Shown in pieces: positions 1-12,944 of a DNA stretch of 64,000 nucleotides. A program made the position numbers and the translations under genes. The stretch comes from Chloroflexota bacterium (lineage in GTDB: Bacteria; Chloroflexota; Dehalococcoidia; JACQUA01): positions 1 through 64,000 of the forward strand of contig JACQUA010000396.1 in assembly GCA_016210565.1 (NCBI GenBank). The letters are read 5' to 3'. The number at the start of each line of letters is the position of its first letter. Position 1 is the stretch's first letter. Under the pieces are notes generated by a model that ran no database searches, was not told the origin of the DNA, and saw nothing but the letters and a program-made list of their open reading frames with translations.

Positions 1-283
1 CCTTGTTAGCGGGGCGATTCCCAGTCACTAAGTCACTTTTCCTGGGTGAACAGCCAGAGTTGGTAGACCGCGATCGAAGAAGCCGACAGTGTCCGAGAGA
101 CAATTAATTCCGCCGATGACTGGTGACCCAGGCTCCTAGAGAACATCGACCGGCGAAATCACCTCCGTTGCACTCGGCGCAGCGGTCTCAGGGATGTCTC
201 TACAGTGCGTCCGTCTGCCCTTTCCTGACCCTTCCCGGGGAGCCGGGCACCGAGAAAGCTCTGCGGTTCCAACGTTGGGGTCT

Positions 284-2914
<2,631 letters not shown>

Positions 2915-2940
2915 ATCTTAGTCTCTGGTAAGCAACAAAT

Positions 2941-2981
2941 GTCATTGCGAGTCCCGACGATATCGGGACTCGCAATGACAT
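2941..2981. repeat. Dispersed palindromic repeat (GTCATTGCGAG family)
   Basis: gtcattgcgagtcccgacgatatcgggactcgcaatgac is a near-perfect palindrome; related copies at 31446-31537 and 34492-34571. Confidence 0.8.
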
Positions 2982-3074
2982 TCTCTGTGCAATCTGCCAT
3001 GCCCGGCTGGCCGGTCGCCATCAAGTATGTGGACCGAGGCTCACAGGCACGGTGGCCTGCGGTACCGGGGTTCA

Positions 3075-4013
3075 TCATTCGAAAAGCGCTCCCACAGAGG
3101 TCCCCTTGTGAATCCTCCTGATGGCTTCTCCTATCAACGGCGCCAGGGACAACGAGGTTATCTTTGGCAGCCTTTTCTCGGGACCCAGAGGCAGCGTGTC
3201 GGTCACGACGATTTCCGTTGCCGTGTTTGCCGCCAGATTCTTGATAGCCGGTCCGGAGAAGACAGCGTGGGTGCAACAGGCCGAAACTTCCACGGCCCCG
3301 TTATCGATGAGAAGGCTGACGGCGTTGTTAAGCGATCCGCCCGTGTCAATCTCGTCGTCTATCGTCAGCGCCCGCATCCCTTTGACGTCCCCGATGAGCG
3401 TTATCGCCTCGCTCTTGCCACTATTGTCGATGCGCCTCTTGGCGATGATTGCCAGTGGCGCTTTCAGCCTTTCGGCCATATCCCTCGCTCTTTTGGTAAT
3501 GCCGATGTCGGTGGCAACCACCACCAGGTCCTGCAACTGCTTGTTGCGGAAGTAATTGACCAGAAGGTAAAGGGCAGTCAATTCATCGACCGGGATATTG
3601 AAGAAGCCCTGAATCTGCCCGGCGTGCAGGTCCACCGTCAGCAGACGGTTGGCGCCGGCCACCGTTAGAAGGTCGGCAATCAGCCTGGCGGTGATGGGTA
3701 CCCGCGGCTGGTCCTTCTTGTCTGTCCGGCCGTAAGCATAGTAGGGAACCACCGCGGTAATCCTGCCGGCCGACGCCCTCTTAAAGGCGTCCAGCATGAT
3801 CAGTAACTCCACCAGGTTCTCATTCACTGGCGAAGCCAGAGGCTGGATGATAAAAACGTCCCTCTCCCTCACGTTTTCCAGTATCTGGACGAAGATGTTT
3901 TCGTTACTGAACTTGAATATCCTGGCCGAGCCCAGCGGCACGTTCAAGTATTCACAGGTCGCCCTGGCGAGGGCCGGATGGGCATTGCCGGAAAAGATCT
4001 TCAGTTCGTCCAA
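3075..4013 (-). CDS. prs: Ribose-phosphate pyrophosphokinase
   Basis: DELKIFSGNAHPALA N-terminus, VVPYYAYGRTDKK, DLHAGQIQGFFN, DDEIDTGGSL PRPP-binding loop. TTG start at 4013 preceded by ggggag chosen; the 22-aa upstream extension in the ORF track is encoded by a palindromic repeat. Confidence 0.92.
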   Translation of the reverse strand: MDELKIFSGNAHPALARATCEYLNVPLGSARIFKFSNENIFVQILENVRERDVFIIQPLASPVNENLVELLIMLDAFKRASAGRITAVVPYYAYGRTDKKDQPRVPITARLIADLLTVAGANRLLTVDLHAGQIQGFFNIPVDELTALYLLVNYFRNKQLQDLVVVATDIGITKRARDMAERLKAPLAIIAKRRIDNSGKSEAITLIGDVKGMRALTIDDEIDTGGSLNNAVSLLIDNGAVEVSACCTHAVFSGPAIKNLAANTATEIVVTDTLPLGPEKRLPKITSLSLAPLIGEAIRRIHKGTSVGALFE

Positions 4014-4036
4014 AATCGGTTCTCCCCAATCTTTGG

Positions 4037-4096
4037 CCGTAGCGACACCCCTTGCGGGTGTCGTCAACGACAGGGACAAGCCCTGTCGCTACGCCC
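4037..4096. repeat. Palindromic GTAGCGACAGGGCTTGTCCCTGTCG-type repeat
   Basis: gtagcgacaccccttgcgggtgtcgtcaacgacagggacaagccctgtcgctacg; related copy at 10672-10698. Confidence 0.75.
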
Positions 4097-4910
4097 CTCG
4101 ATAATTTGGTTTTCTCTTTTCTATGAAAGCCTTTATGCCTTCCAGATGGTCCTCAGACGCCGCGGCCACTCCCAAATAGGCGGCGGCCGCCGTCATCGCC
4201 GCCTCGAAGTCCATTCCCAGGCCCTGGTAGACCTGCAGCTTTGACAGCCGGAGGGCGATGGGGGGACCTTCGGCCAGCTTCGAGGCCAGGGCATAGGTTT
4301 CCCTTCTCAAGTCCTCTCCACGGGCGACCCTGTTGAGAATTCCCAGGCGGAACGCCTCTTCCGCGCTGTAGAAATCCCCGGTCAGAATCAGCTCCAGCGC
4401 CCGTCCCAGTCCGATCAAGCGCGGCAGCAACCACGTCCCTCCGGAATCCGGAGTCAGCCCGATCCGGGTGAAGCCTACCGACAATCTCGCCTCCGCCGCA
4501 GCGGTCCTCATGTCGCAACACAGCGCCAGGTCCAATCCTCCACCGATGGCATCGCCGTTTATCATGGCGATAGTCGGCTTCGCCAACCTCATGAGGTCGA
4601 TGAATACCGAGGAAGATTCCGGCGGCAACCGTCCGGCCCGTATGTCCCCATACAGCAACCGCATGTCCTCCGCCTCCTTCAGGGAAACCTTCCCTGATTT
4701 CACCTCGCCGAAACGGAAATCACCCCCGGCGCAAAAAGCCCTTCCCGCCCCGGTCACCACCACCACCCTCACCTCACCGTCCCCGGCCACCGTCCGCAAC
4801 GCGTCCTTGAAATCCGTCAGAAGCTCGTCGTTTATGGCGTTCAATCTTTCCGGCCGGTTCAACGTGATGGTAGCTATGCCGCCGGCTTTTTCCAGTATTA
4901 CGGTTTCCAA
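4089..4910 (-). CDS. Enoyl-CoA hydratase/isomerase family protein
   Basis: 273 aa; ITLNRPERLNAIN, GAGRAFCAGGDF, INGDAIGGGLDLALCCDMR crotonase motifs. Confidence 0.92.
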   Translation of the reverse strand: METVILEKAGGIATITLNRPERLNAINDELLTDFKDALRTVAGDGEVRVVVVTGAGRAFCAGGDFRFGEVKSGKVSLKEAEDMRLLYGDIRAGRLPPESSSVFIDLMRLAKPTIAMINGDAIGGGLDLALCCDMRTAAAEARLSVGFTRIGLTPDSGGTWLLPRLIGLGRALELILTGDFYSAEEAFRLGILNRVARGEDLRRETYALASKLAEGPPIALRLSKLQVYQGLGMDFEAAMTAAAAYLGVAAASEDHLEGIKAFIEKRKPNYRGA

Positions 4911-5033
4911 ACAGCGAATCTCCGGATGTATACAGACCTGCTGAAAAAATTATAGCACAAAAAGCCATCCCTCTCCGCCCCGACCCAATCCGTAGCAATA
5001 CCCCTTGTCCCGACGCGTCGAGATCAAACAGCT

Positions 5034-5098
5034 CGTAGGGTGGGTTAAGCACAGAAGGGTGGTGGGGAAGCAGGGTGGCTGTGCGAACCCCACCAGGG
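5034..5098. repeat. Dispersed GTAGGGTGGGTTAAGC...GCGAACCCACC palindromic repeat
   Basis: Same element at 16196-16256, 34334-34398, 34656-34713 (variant) and 50468-50526 (opposite orientation). Confidence 0.8.
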
Positions 5099-5266
5099 GA
5101 ATAACCGGTGAACGGTGTGTTAAGCGTCCCGATGCTGCATTGGGACGCCTAACACACCCCTGGGCTTGGTTCAACCTCCCAGGCGCGGCGCCGCGTTCTC
5201 GAGCGTGATAGAATTCCATGGCTCACAGGCGCGGTGGCCTGTGATACCACCCAACCACCGCAGCCA

Positions 5267-6472
5267 CTAGGCGTTCACACCCTTCACCGCGGGAATCCAG
5301 ACCTCCCTCAGCAGCTTGGCCGGGTCTCCGAACTTCTCAGCCAGCTTACGCACGCCCGGGTCATCAAGGGCGGTCAGATGGCCATTCTCGATAACGATAC
5401 CCTTATCCGTGACCAGCGTGCTGAAGAAGTTATCCATGTGGCGTATTATCTTGTAGGTTGGAGAAATCAGTCCCTCCCCGACGGAGGTGTGGACGACGCC
5501 GGAGCGGCGGTGGCCGAAGGTCCAGGCACAAACTCGGGCCGACCCCTCCAGTTCGTCAAAGAAAGGCGAACGCCGGGCGCTGGGATTGGTACAGATGCCG
5601 ATGGTGGTGATCCAGTTAACCCCGGGACCCGGGCATTTCGACTTGAACAGGTCCTTGTTGTTGGCAAAGCTCTGCCGCAACCTTTCTCCGTACTTGCCAC
5701 CACCCTGCACCTTGACCACTCTGCCTCTTTCCACAGTCATGGTTGTCCGCGGCACCGGGCCGCCAAAGGTGATACTGCTGATAGCCCAAACGCCATTCAT
5801 CTCCGTCGTCGGCGCCGGCAGCATAAGGTGCCCGTGCGTGTAAGGATTACCGGTCCGCTTGAGCAATCGCTGGGTGGCGACCTCCCAATCCCTCGCAGTC
5901 AGCTTTATGGTCAGGTCGGTCCCCTCGAGGTCGGTCCACTTCACGCTGGTAGAATTGAATAGCTTCGCCCAGGCCACTTCGTCGATGGCGTTCCGTAGCT
6001 CGACAGGGAATTTCTCGTAGTCGGACAGCATGAGGTCAGCCGTAATCTCCCAGTTGTCCACCTCTGGTTTGTTGGGCAGGTCCGGGAGCGGGGTATGGGC
6101 AGACTTGATGAAGGCCATTAGCAGCACTATGTCATAGTTATTGGCCGCGTCCCACACCCACTTTGGATACCAGTTGTTGGAGAACATGTTGTCCAGCATT
6201 TCCCCCGGGTCTTTCAGCCCGCGGAAGCCCTCGAGGGTAATGACATCGACATGAGCGCCCCGCTCCAGGGCCGCCGCGGACAGCGCCTGGACTACAAGCT
6301 GGTCGGCCGTGGTATCGTTCACGAACAACACCTTCTGGCCTTTGTGGATCTCGATCCCTTCATACATATTCGCCGCCGTCCGGCTTACCATGTCCCTGGC
6401 AACCGGCATTAACTGGTCAACCTTGGCAACCCGGGCGACCCGGGGCATCCTGGGACTCGGGGCTTTTGCCAT
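5267..6472 (-). CDS. Conserved protein resembling the M29 aminopeptidase / 2,5-dihydroxypyridine dioxygenase-like superfamily
   Basis: 401 aa intact ORF; N-terminal KGQKVLFVNDTTADQLVVQALSAAALERGAHVDVITLE and later GGGKYGERLR...WITTIGICTNPSA; family call by pattern only. Confidence 0.45.
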   Translation of the reverse strand: MAKAPSPRMPRVARVAKVDQLMPVARDMVSRTAANMYEGIEIHKGQKVLFVNDTTADQLVVQALSAAALERGAHVDVITLEGFRGLKDPGEMLDNMFSNNWYPKWVWDAANNYDIVLLMAFIKSAHTPLPDLPNKPEVDNWEITADLMLSDYEKFPVELRNAIDEVAWAKLFNSTSVKWTDLEGTDLTIKLTARDWEVATQRLLKRTGNPYTHGHLMLPAPTTEMNGVWAISSITFGGPVPRTTMTVERGRVVKVQGGGKYGERLRQSFANNKDLFKSKCPGPGVNWITTIGICTNPSARRSPFFDELEGSARVCAWTFGHRRSGVVHTSVGEGLISPTYKIIRHMDNFFSTLVTDKGIVIENGHLTALDDPGVRKLAEKFGDPAKLLREVWIPAVKGVNA

Positions 6473-6725
6473 TCGCTTTTCCTCCTTAAACTAAATTCTG
6501 TTGACAGAGCACCCCAGCAGGCAATCTTACACCAGACGCCGGCGATTGTGAAGGGGACCAAGCGGGTTCATAAAGCTTATAAAGTTCATAAGGTTGGAAA
6601 GTTGGAAGGTTAAGAAGTTGGAAGTTTCGAGGGTTGGAAAGTTCCGCGGACAGCGGCATCATTTCCCTTTCTGCGTGCAACCTTCAAACCTTCAGACTTT
6701 CCGATCCTGTTGAACCTTACAAACC

Positions 6726-8372
6726 TTATGAACGCTTTTCCGCCGCCAGTTTGTCCGCTATTTGCTTCATCAGCAGTTTCTTGTCCACCTTCTGTTCATC
6801 GGCGACCATAGGGAGCCGGGAAACCAGCTCCAGCCTCTCCGGGATTTTGAAAGGGGCTATTTCCTGTTTCTTGAGGAACGAGAGCATCTCTGAGAAGGTT
6901 AGCGCCGGCTCCCCCCTGGGTACCACGAAAGCGCAGGCCTTTTCACCCAGCACATCGTCCGGCATGCCGACAACGGCGGCAGTAGCGACCTTCGGGTGGG
7001 TGACCAGCAAGGCTTCGATCTCCGCCGGGTAGATGTTCTGCCCGCCTCTGATGATGAGGTCCTTCTTCCGCCCCACCACCATCAGGTGGCCCTCCCCATC
7101 GAACTTCCCGAGATCGCCTGTCCGGTACCATCCCCCCTCCCATACCCGTTCCGTTGATTCCCTGTCTTTGAAATAGCCGGACACGCTGTGCGCCCCCCTT
7201 GCCCAGACCTCGCCCACTTCCCCGGGCGGGGCCTCCTTGCCGGAATCATCGACCAGTCTGACCTCGTTGCCCGGATAGGGTCTGCCCACGGTCGTAATCC
7301 GGACCTGCTGAGAATCGAAAAACGAACTGCCCGAGATGGTGCTGAAATCAACCGCGCCATAGCACTGCACAATCTTCGCCTTCATCTTCTCCTCGGCGTT
7401 CAAAGCCACGTGGTAAGGCAGGGGAGAGCCGGTGCAGCGGACCAGGCGTAGCGTGCTCAGGTTGTAACGGTCGAAATTCGGACAGGCCGTCATCATCGCT
7501 AGCTGGGCCGGCACTACCCCGATGGCCGTGACCCTCTCGCTTTCGATGAGCCGGAGAGCATCCTCCGCCTCGAAATGCTCCTCCATGACGATCTTCGCCC
7601 CGGCTATGGGAGCGCAGACGTGGGCAATCACACTCGGTCCATAGGCCGCCGGGCTGAGGGCAGCGACGATGTCGTCTTCAGTGAGACCGTACGCCCGTAG
7701 GGTGCCATGACCGAGGCTCATGGTTGAACAAACGGGGTATTCGACAAACTTGGGGAAGCCGGTGGTGCCGCTGGTGTGGGCAATGGTTGAGAACTCGTTC
7801 CAGGGAGTCTTCGTTTCATTCAAATAGTCCGGGGCGTAGCGCGTTTCCACCGGGCGGGCCGCCATTTCCCGTATCGAAATCGCCCCCGGCGGCGTCCGGT
7901 CTCCGGCAAAAAGGACATGGGTCAGCGCCGGCAACCTGGGCCGCATCTCCTCCACCATGCTCAGGTAGTCAAAGCCGCGGAACTCGGGCAGGACCACCAC
8001 GCCCTTCGCCCCCGTGAGATTGAGAATGTACTCCATCTCCCGGTGGCGCAGGGTCCGCAGCACGGGAACGCACAGGAGCCCGGCTTTTTCGGTAGCTACC
8101 CTCAGGAGCGTCAGCTCGACGCTGTTCGGGAGTTGCACCGCCACCACGTCGTCCTTTCTGAAGCCGAGTTCGAGAAATCCGATGGCCAGCCGGTCGATCC
8201 ACTCCTTGGCCTGCGCCCAGGTGAGTCTTGTCTTTGAATCGACCACGGCCTCGCGGTCCGGATACCGCCGGGCGTTATCATCCCACGCATCGGCAAAGGT
8301 GGTGCTGGTCCAGTACCCCTTGCTCCGGTATTCCTGATACATTTCGGGAGTGAAGCGGGATGGGTTGGCCAT
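6726..8372 (-). CDS. AMP-dependent synthetase/ligase (acyl-CoA ligase family)
   Basis: 548 aa; AHTSGTTGFPKFVEYP, YRTGDLGKFDGEGHLMVVGRKKDLIIRGGQNIYPAEIE. Confidence 0.92.
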   Translation of the reverse strand: MANPSRFTPEMYQEYRSKGYWTSTTFADAWDDNARRYPDREAVVDSKTRLTWAQAKEWIDRLAIGFLELGFRKDDVVAVQLPNSVELTLLRVATEKAGLLCVPVLRTLRHREMEYILNLTGAKGVVVLPEFRGFDYLSMVEEMRPRLPALTHVLFAGDRTPPGAISIREMAARPVETRYAPDYLNETKTPWNEFSTIAHTSGTTGFPKFVEYPVCSTMSLGHGTLRAYGLTEDDIVAALSPAAYGPSVIAHVCAPIAGAKIVMEEHFEAEDALRLIESERVTAIGVVPAQLAMMTACPNFDRYNLSTLRLVRCTGSPLPYHVALNAEEKMKAKIVQCYGAVDFSTISGSSFFDSQQVRITTVGRPYPGNEVRLVDDSGKEAPPGEVGEVWARGAHSVSGYFKDRESTERVWEGGWYRTGDLGKFDGEGHLMVVGRKKDLIIRGGQNIYPAEIEALLVTHPKVATAAVVGMPDDVLGEKACAFVVPRGEPALTFSEMLSFLKKQEIAPFKIPERLELVSRLPMVADEQKVDKKLLMKQIADKLAAEKRS

Positions 8373-8492
8373 GTCTCTCCACGTTCTTTGAGTTATTGGG
8401 TTATTGAATTATTGAGTTCCCCGCCCCACCGCCGGGCAAAGCCATCAAGTTGGCAAGGGACAGCAACTCAAAAACCCAAAAACCCAATAACT

Positions 8493-10130
8493 CTATGCCG
8501 TCAGCTTTGCTGCAATATCCGCCATCAAGGTCTTTTTGTCTATTTTCTGGCCCTCGGCCACCATGGGCATCCTGTCTATGACCTCCAGCCTCTCCGGCAG
8601 CTTGAAGCCGGCAATGCCCTTTTCTTTCAGAAACGCCACCATCTCCTCGAAGGTAAATGTCTGACCTTCTTTGGGAACAATGTAGGCGCACGCCTTTTCC
8701 CCCAGGACCGTATCAGGCATGCCCACCAGGGCGATGCTCAGCACCTTCGGATGGGTGACCAGGATGTTCTCTATTTCTACAGGATAGATGTTCTGGCCTC
8801 CCCGGATGATCATGTCCTTCTTGCGGCCGACGATGGTCAAATACCCCTCTTCGTCCAGTTTCGCCAGGTCCCCCATCCTGAACCAGCCGTCCTTGCTCCA
8901 GGCCTTCCAGGTGGCTTCCGGGTCCCTGAAATAGCCGGACGCCCCGGCGGGCCCCCGCAGCAATACCTCGCCGACGCTGCCGAGGGGCGCCTCCCGGTCA
9001 TTGTCGTCGAGCAATTTCACTTCGGCCCAGGCATAGGGACGGCCCGCGGTCAGAATGCGTTTATCCTGGGGGTCGTCCGGGCCCCCCATGCAGGCCACCG
9101 AGCAGTCGATGGATGAGTAGTTCTGAATCAGCTTTCCTCCCATCTTCTGCTCCACCTCGAGCCCTATATTGTAGGGTAGCACCGATCCCATGCTGAAGAT
9201 CAGCTTGAGAGAACTCAAATCGTATCTCGAGAAATTCGGGACGCGCAACATCATGGTCAGCATGGCAGGCACGGTGGGAAAGATAGTGACCTGCTCCCTC
9301 TCGATGAGCTTCAAAGCGTCTTCGGCATCCCACTTTTCCATGTTGACGATTTTGGCCCCCACCATCGGAGCGCTGCAGTAGGACCTACCGTTAGCGCCTC
9401 CCGCCGTGGGCGAAACGATGGCGAAGATATCGTCTTGGGTGAACTTCAGGTGATCGACGATCCACTTCTCCCGGCAGGTTATCGAACATACCGGATTCTC
9501 CACGAACTTCGGGAAACCGGTGCTGCCGCTGGTGAGAAACACCAGGCTGAATTCGTTGAAGGGCATGCCGGTGCGGTTAAGATAGCCCGCCGGGTATTCC
9601 TTTTCCACCGGCGTTTCCACCATCTGCCAGATCGAGGTGGTACCAGCAGGGGCGGTATCGCCCACGGTGAAAATATGCCGCAAATCGGGCAGTCCGCCTT
9701 TGATGTCGTCGAGCATCTTAACATAGTCGAAGTCGCGAAATGCTACCGGAGTCACTATCCCTTTGGCCTGGGTATATTTGAGAACATATTCCACCTCTTT
9801 TTCCCGGAACGTCCGCATGATGGGCAGAGACAGGAGCCCGGCCTTCTCGCAGGCGACGCGAAGCAGGGTCAGTTCAACGCTGTTGGGCAACTGCAGGACT
9901 ATCAGTTCGTCCCTCTTGAAGCCCATGTCCAGGAAGCCCAGGGCCAGCCGGTCTATCCATTGCTTCGCCTGCGCCCAGGTGAGCCGGTTTCGGGAGTCCA
10001 CTACGGCCTCTCTGTCGGGGAATTGCCGGGCATTCCTGTCCCATATCTCGGCAAAAGTGGTCTTGATCCAGTATCCCTTCTCCAGATAGTCCCTCTCCAT
10101 CTCAGGGGTATACCGGGTAGGTTTGGCCAT
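8493..10130 (-). CDS. AMP-dependent synthetase/ligase (acyl-CoA ligase family), tandem paralogue
   Basis: 545 aa; LTSGSTGFPKFVENP, FRMGDLAKLDEEGYLTIVGRKKDMIIRGGQNIYPVEIE; clearly paralogous to 6726-8372. Confidence 0.92.
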   Translation of the reverse strand: MAKPTRYTPEMERDYLEKGYWIKTTFAEIWDRNARQFPDREAVVDSRNRLTWAQAKQWIDRLALGFLDMGFKRDELIVLQLPNSVELTLLRVACEKAGLLSLPIMRTFREKEVEYVLKYTQAKGIVTPVAFRDFDYVKMLDDIKGGLPDLRHIFTVGDTAPAGTTSIWQMVETPVEKEYPAGYLNRTGMPFNEFSLVFLTSGSTGFPKFVENPVCSITCREKWIVDHLKFTQDDIFAIVSPTAGGANGRSYCSAPMVGAKIVNMEKWDAEDALKLIEREQVTIFPTVPAMLTMMLRVPNFSRYDLSSLKLIFSMGSVLPYNIGLEVEQKMGGKLIQNYSSIDCSVACMGGPDDPQDKRILTAGRPYAWAEVKLLDDNDREAPLGSVGEVLLRGPAGASGYFRDPEATWKAWSKDGWFRMGDLAKLDEEGYLTIVGRKKDMIIRGGQNIYPVEIENILVTHPKVLSIALVGMPDTVLGEKACAYIVPKEGQTFTFEEMVAFLKEKGIAGFKLPERLEVIDRMPMVAEGQKIDKKTLMADIAAKLTA

Positions 10131-10431
10131 AGAAAATTGCTCTCTTTCCTCTTCCCCCTTTGAAACTTTCCTCCCCCCCTTTGAAAAAGGGGGATTAAGG
10201 GGGATTTAACGGTGGGCCTTCGCGCCCCCTAAAGCGTGGCGCAAACGGGCGGTCGGCTATTCAGACCCTAGCCGCACCCTTTGCGGGTGCGCCTTCGCCA
10301 ACCAGAAAGCGCGCGGCAGGCGTCTTCCCGCGTATTATAGACCAAAGCCGTTGCCGCATACAAACCCTTGAACACCTCCCACACCCGTGTGTATAATCTA
10401 TTTATCAAGTGCCTGGACACGGAGCAAGCGA

Positions 10432-10713
10432 ATGCGCACCCACGTTATCTTGCCTGACAACCTGGTAGAGGAAATCGACAACGCGGTGGGCAAAAGAAAG
10501 CGGAGCCGATTCGTTGAAGAAGCTATCCGCGAGAAGCTGAAAAGGAGGACCCTGGACGAGGCCCTGAAGAAGACCGCCGGAATCCTCTCCGCCGAGAAGC
10601 ACCCGGGATGGGAGAGCCCGGAAAAGGTTGCGGCCTGGGTAAGGGAATCCCGCCGGCGTGATATGGGAACCGTAGCGACAGGGCTTGCCCCTGTCATCCA
10701 CCGGCGACCATAA
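10432..10713 (+). CDS. Ribbon-helix-helix antitoxin-like protein (orphan, C-terminus encoded by a repeat)
   Basis: MRTHVILPDNLVEEIDNAVGKRKRSRFVEEAIREKLKRR is a typical RHH N-terminus; last ~14 aa come from the gtagcgacagggcttgcccctgtc repeat; no toxin partner follows. Confidence 0.7.
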   Translation: MRTHVILPDNLVEEIDNAVGKRKRSRFVEEAIREKLKRRTLDEALKKTAGILSAEKHPGWESPEKVAAWVRESRRRDMGTVATGLAPVIHRRP

Positions 10714-10896
10714 AGGTCTCCGCTACGTTTGGTATGATTCCTCAAGAACACAATCCTCAGTGAAATCATGGACAAACCTTGTACCCTCGTGCCTTTGTGT
10801 CTTTGTGCGAGAATGAAAAGCGGGTTCCTGGGGTCGTGATTTCGGTATTGGAATTTGTTTAGCGCCTAGAGATTCGGATTTCGGATTTTTTCCATT

Positions 10897-12003
10897 ATGC
10901 ATCGTATCGTCATTAAACTCGGCACCAACCTGCTCACGGCCGGTACCGACAGGCTGGACCTCCAGGTGATGTCCGGCATCGTCAGCCAGGTGGCCAGGCT
11001 GAAACAGCAGGGCATCGAGCAGGTGATCGTTTCTTCGGGCGCCATCGCTGCCGGCCGCCACAGGCTAGGGACGGGGACAGAGAGACGCGACGTTCCCTTC
11101 AAACAGGTGCTGGCCTCCGTCGGGCAGAGCCGCCTGATGTCCGCTTACGAGCAGCTTTTCGACTGGCACGGCGTCACGGTGGCCCAGGCACTGCTGACCA
11201 GGGCCGACCTTGCCGACCGGCACGGCTATTTGAACGCGAGGAACACGCTGCTCGCTTTGATGGAACTTGGGGTCATCGGCATCGTCAATGAGAATGATGT
11301 GGTGGCTATTGATGAAATCCGGGAGGCAAAGTTCGGGGACAACGACAATCTTTCCGCCATGGTGGCCAACCTGGTTGACGCCGATTTGCTGGTGATTCTC
11401 ACCGACATCGGCGGCCTTTATACCGCCGACCCCCACAAAGACCCGAAGGCGCAGCTAATACCCAGGGTTGAGGTCATCGACGCCGAACTGGAGCGTCTGG
11501 CGGGCGGCTCGGCCGACCACCGGGGGACCGGGGGCATGATTACCAAGCTGGAAGCGGCCAAGCTGGCCACGGCTTCCGGGGTCGCGGTGGTCATCACCAA
11601 TGGTTGCATCCCGGACGTGCTGATCAGGTTGGTGACGGGTGAAGCCATCGGCACCTACTTCCCGCCTACGGCCACCGCCCTGGAAAGCCGCCGGCGCTGG
11701 TTGCTCAGCGGCCTCGCCTCGCGGGGGAAGCTGGGCATTGACGACGGCGCGGGCAGGGCGTTAACCCGCCAGAACAAAAGCCTGCTTCCCGCCGGAGTTC
11801 AAAAGGTAGAAGGCCATTTTTCTCGGGGCGATACTGTTGAGATAGTCGATGCCGCCGGGAAGCGTATTGGGTACGGCGTCAGCAACTATGGCTGCGAAGA
11901 GGTCCGGGCCATCATGGGCAGCCATTCCGACAGGATCGCTTCCGTCCTGGGCCACGAGTACGGCGACGAGGTGGTGCACAAGAATAACCTGGTAATATTG
12001 TGA
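10897..12003 (+). CDS. proB: Glutamate 5-kinase (with PUA domain)
   Basis: 368 aa; [49 protein letters not shown]-terminal PUA ending [16 protein letters not shown]. Confidence 0.96.
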   Translation: MHRIVIKLGTNLLTAGTDRLDLQVMSGIVSQVARLKQQGIEQVIVSSGAIAAGRHRLGTGTERRDVPFKQVLASVGQSRLMSAYEQLFDWHGVTVAQALLTRADLADRHGYLNARNTLLALMELGVIGIVNENDVVAIDEIREAKFGDNDNLSAMVANLVDADLLVILTDIGGLYTADPHKDPKAQLIPRVEVIDAELERLAGGSADHRGTGGMITKLEAAKLATASGVAVVITNGCIPDVLIRLVTGEAIGTYFPPTATALESRRRWLLSGLASRGKLGIDDGAGRALTRQNKSLLPAGVQKVEGHFSRGDTVEIVDAAGKRIGYGVSNYGCEEVRAIMGSHSDRIASVLGHEYGDEVVHKNNLVIL

Positions 12004-12103
12004 CCTTCTTCACTCCTCCCCGCACCTGACCTGCGATTCCCTTTTCCAGAAGCGCATCGAGGTCTTCAATGGCTTCACTCGAACAGACTACCTTCTGAGC
12101 CAT
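12004..12103 (-). pseudogene. Truncated ParE/RelE-type toxin remnant
   Basis: MAQKVVCSSEAIEDLDALLEKGIAG at the 12103 end matches the N-terminal pattern of ParE-like toxins; reading frame then runs into the antisense of the proB 3' end. Confidence 0.4.
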
Positions 12104-12276
12104 CTTGCCATTCGCTTCTCAACCTCTTCTTGTGAGTAAACCCTTCCCTCTGCCGCATCTTTCAAGCCGCGCTCGATCTTTTGAAGGACATAAAGATGAT
12201 ATTGGACATCTTCCAGCGAACAACCATTTGGTAAGCGAGCGAGAAGTCTGCTAACTTCCTCTTTTGCTGTTTCCAT
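12088..12276 (-). CDS. Small antitoxin-like protein
   Basis: 62 aa, ends AAEGRVYSQEEVEKRMARWLRR as in antitoxins paired with ParE/RelE toxins; overlaps the truncated toxin start. Confidence 0.5.
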   Translation of the reverse strand: METAKEEVSRLLARLPNGCSLEDVQYHLYVLQKIERGLKDAAEGRVYSQEEVEKRMARWLRR

Positions 12277-12448
12277 ATCTTTTCCCCTGTTGAATATGAA
12301 AAGATTATATTATTTTGAAGGTTAACATGCGGAACATGTTTTTTGAGGCGTGACGGAAAATGCGGAAACCTGGAAACACGCGGGCGGGCGTGTTGACGGT
12401 AACTCTGTTTTGTCATATCATTGACAGCCAGAGGCAAATGGGTCACCC

Positions 12449-12683
12449 ATGGTTGAAAGAATAACCGTCAATCCGTCCGACCTCGGTGCTAAACCCCGTT
12501 ATCGGGGGGACAAAAATACCTGTGGAGTTCATACTCAAACTGCGTGCCTCCGGCCTCACTGTGGGCGAAATACTTCAGGACTATTCCCATCTTGCCAAAG
12601 AAGATATCCCCGACTCCCTTGAGTACGACGCCACAGCACTGAAGAACAAAATAATAGTCGAACTTGAAGCTGCCAGCGCATGA
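12449..12683 (+). pseudogene. DUF433-family antitoxin-like gene with frameshift
   Basis: MVERITVNPSDLGAKP then, after a one-base frame change near 12496, VIGGTKIPVEFILKLRASGLTVGEILQDYSHLAKEDI (DUF433 pattern). Confidence 0.65.
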
Positions 12684-12734
12684 AATGCGCCAGCGCGCCG
12701 TGCTATGAGCAGCATTTGCATGGAGATCTGAGCC

Positions 12735-12835
12735 ATTACATGTTTGTGGGCAGCCATCCCGGACAAAGCCCTTCTGTCCCAGGCAACGAATATGGCGACG
12801 ACGTAGTGCACAAGAACAACCTGGTTGTCCTGTGA
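12735..12835 (+). pseudogene. Duplicate proB 3'-end fragment
   Basis: [28 protein letters not shown] versus intact ProB C-terminus [28 protein letters not shown]. Confidence 0.9.
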
Positions 12836-12944
12836 AAAGCCGCACCGACAAACCGCGTAGCAGTTCGAGAGGGCTCGTGAAGATGCTCACGCGATATTCC
12901 GCTGCCGCGGTGTGCGCTCACAATATTCTGTTCGGAGGTGCCAT

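Noticed and set aside
1-283. Structured RNA (tmRNA/6S-like) at the left edge
   Set aside because: No recognisable tRNA-like end or conserved motif could be identified by eye.
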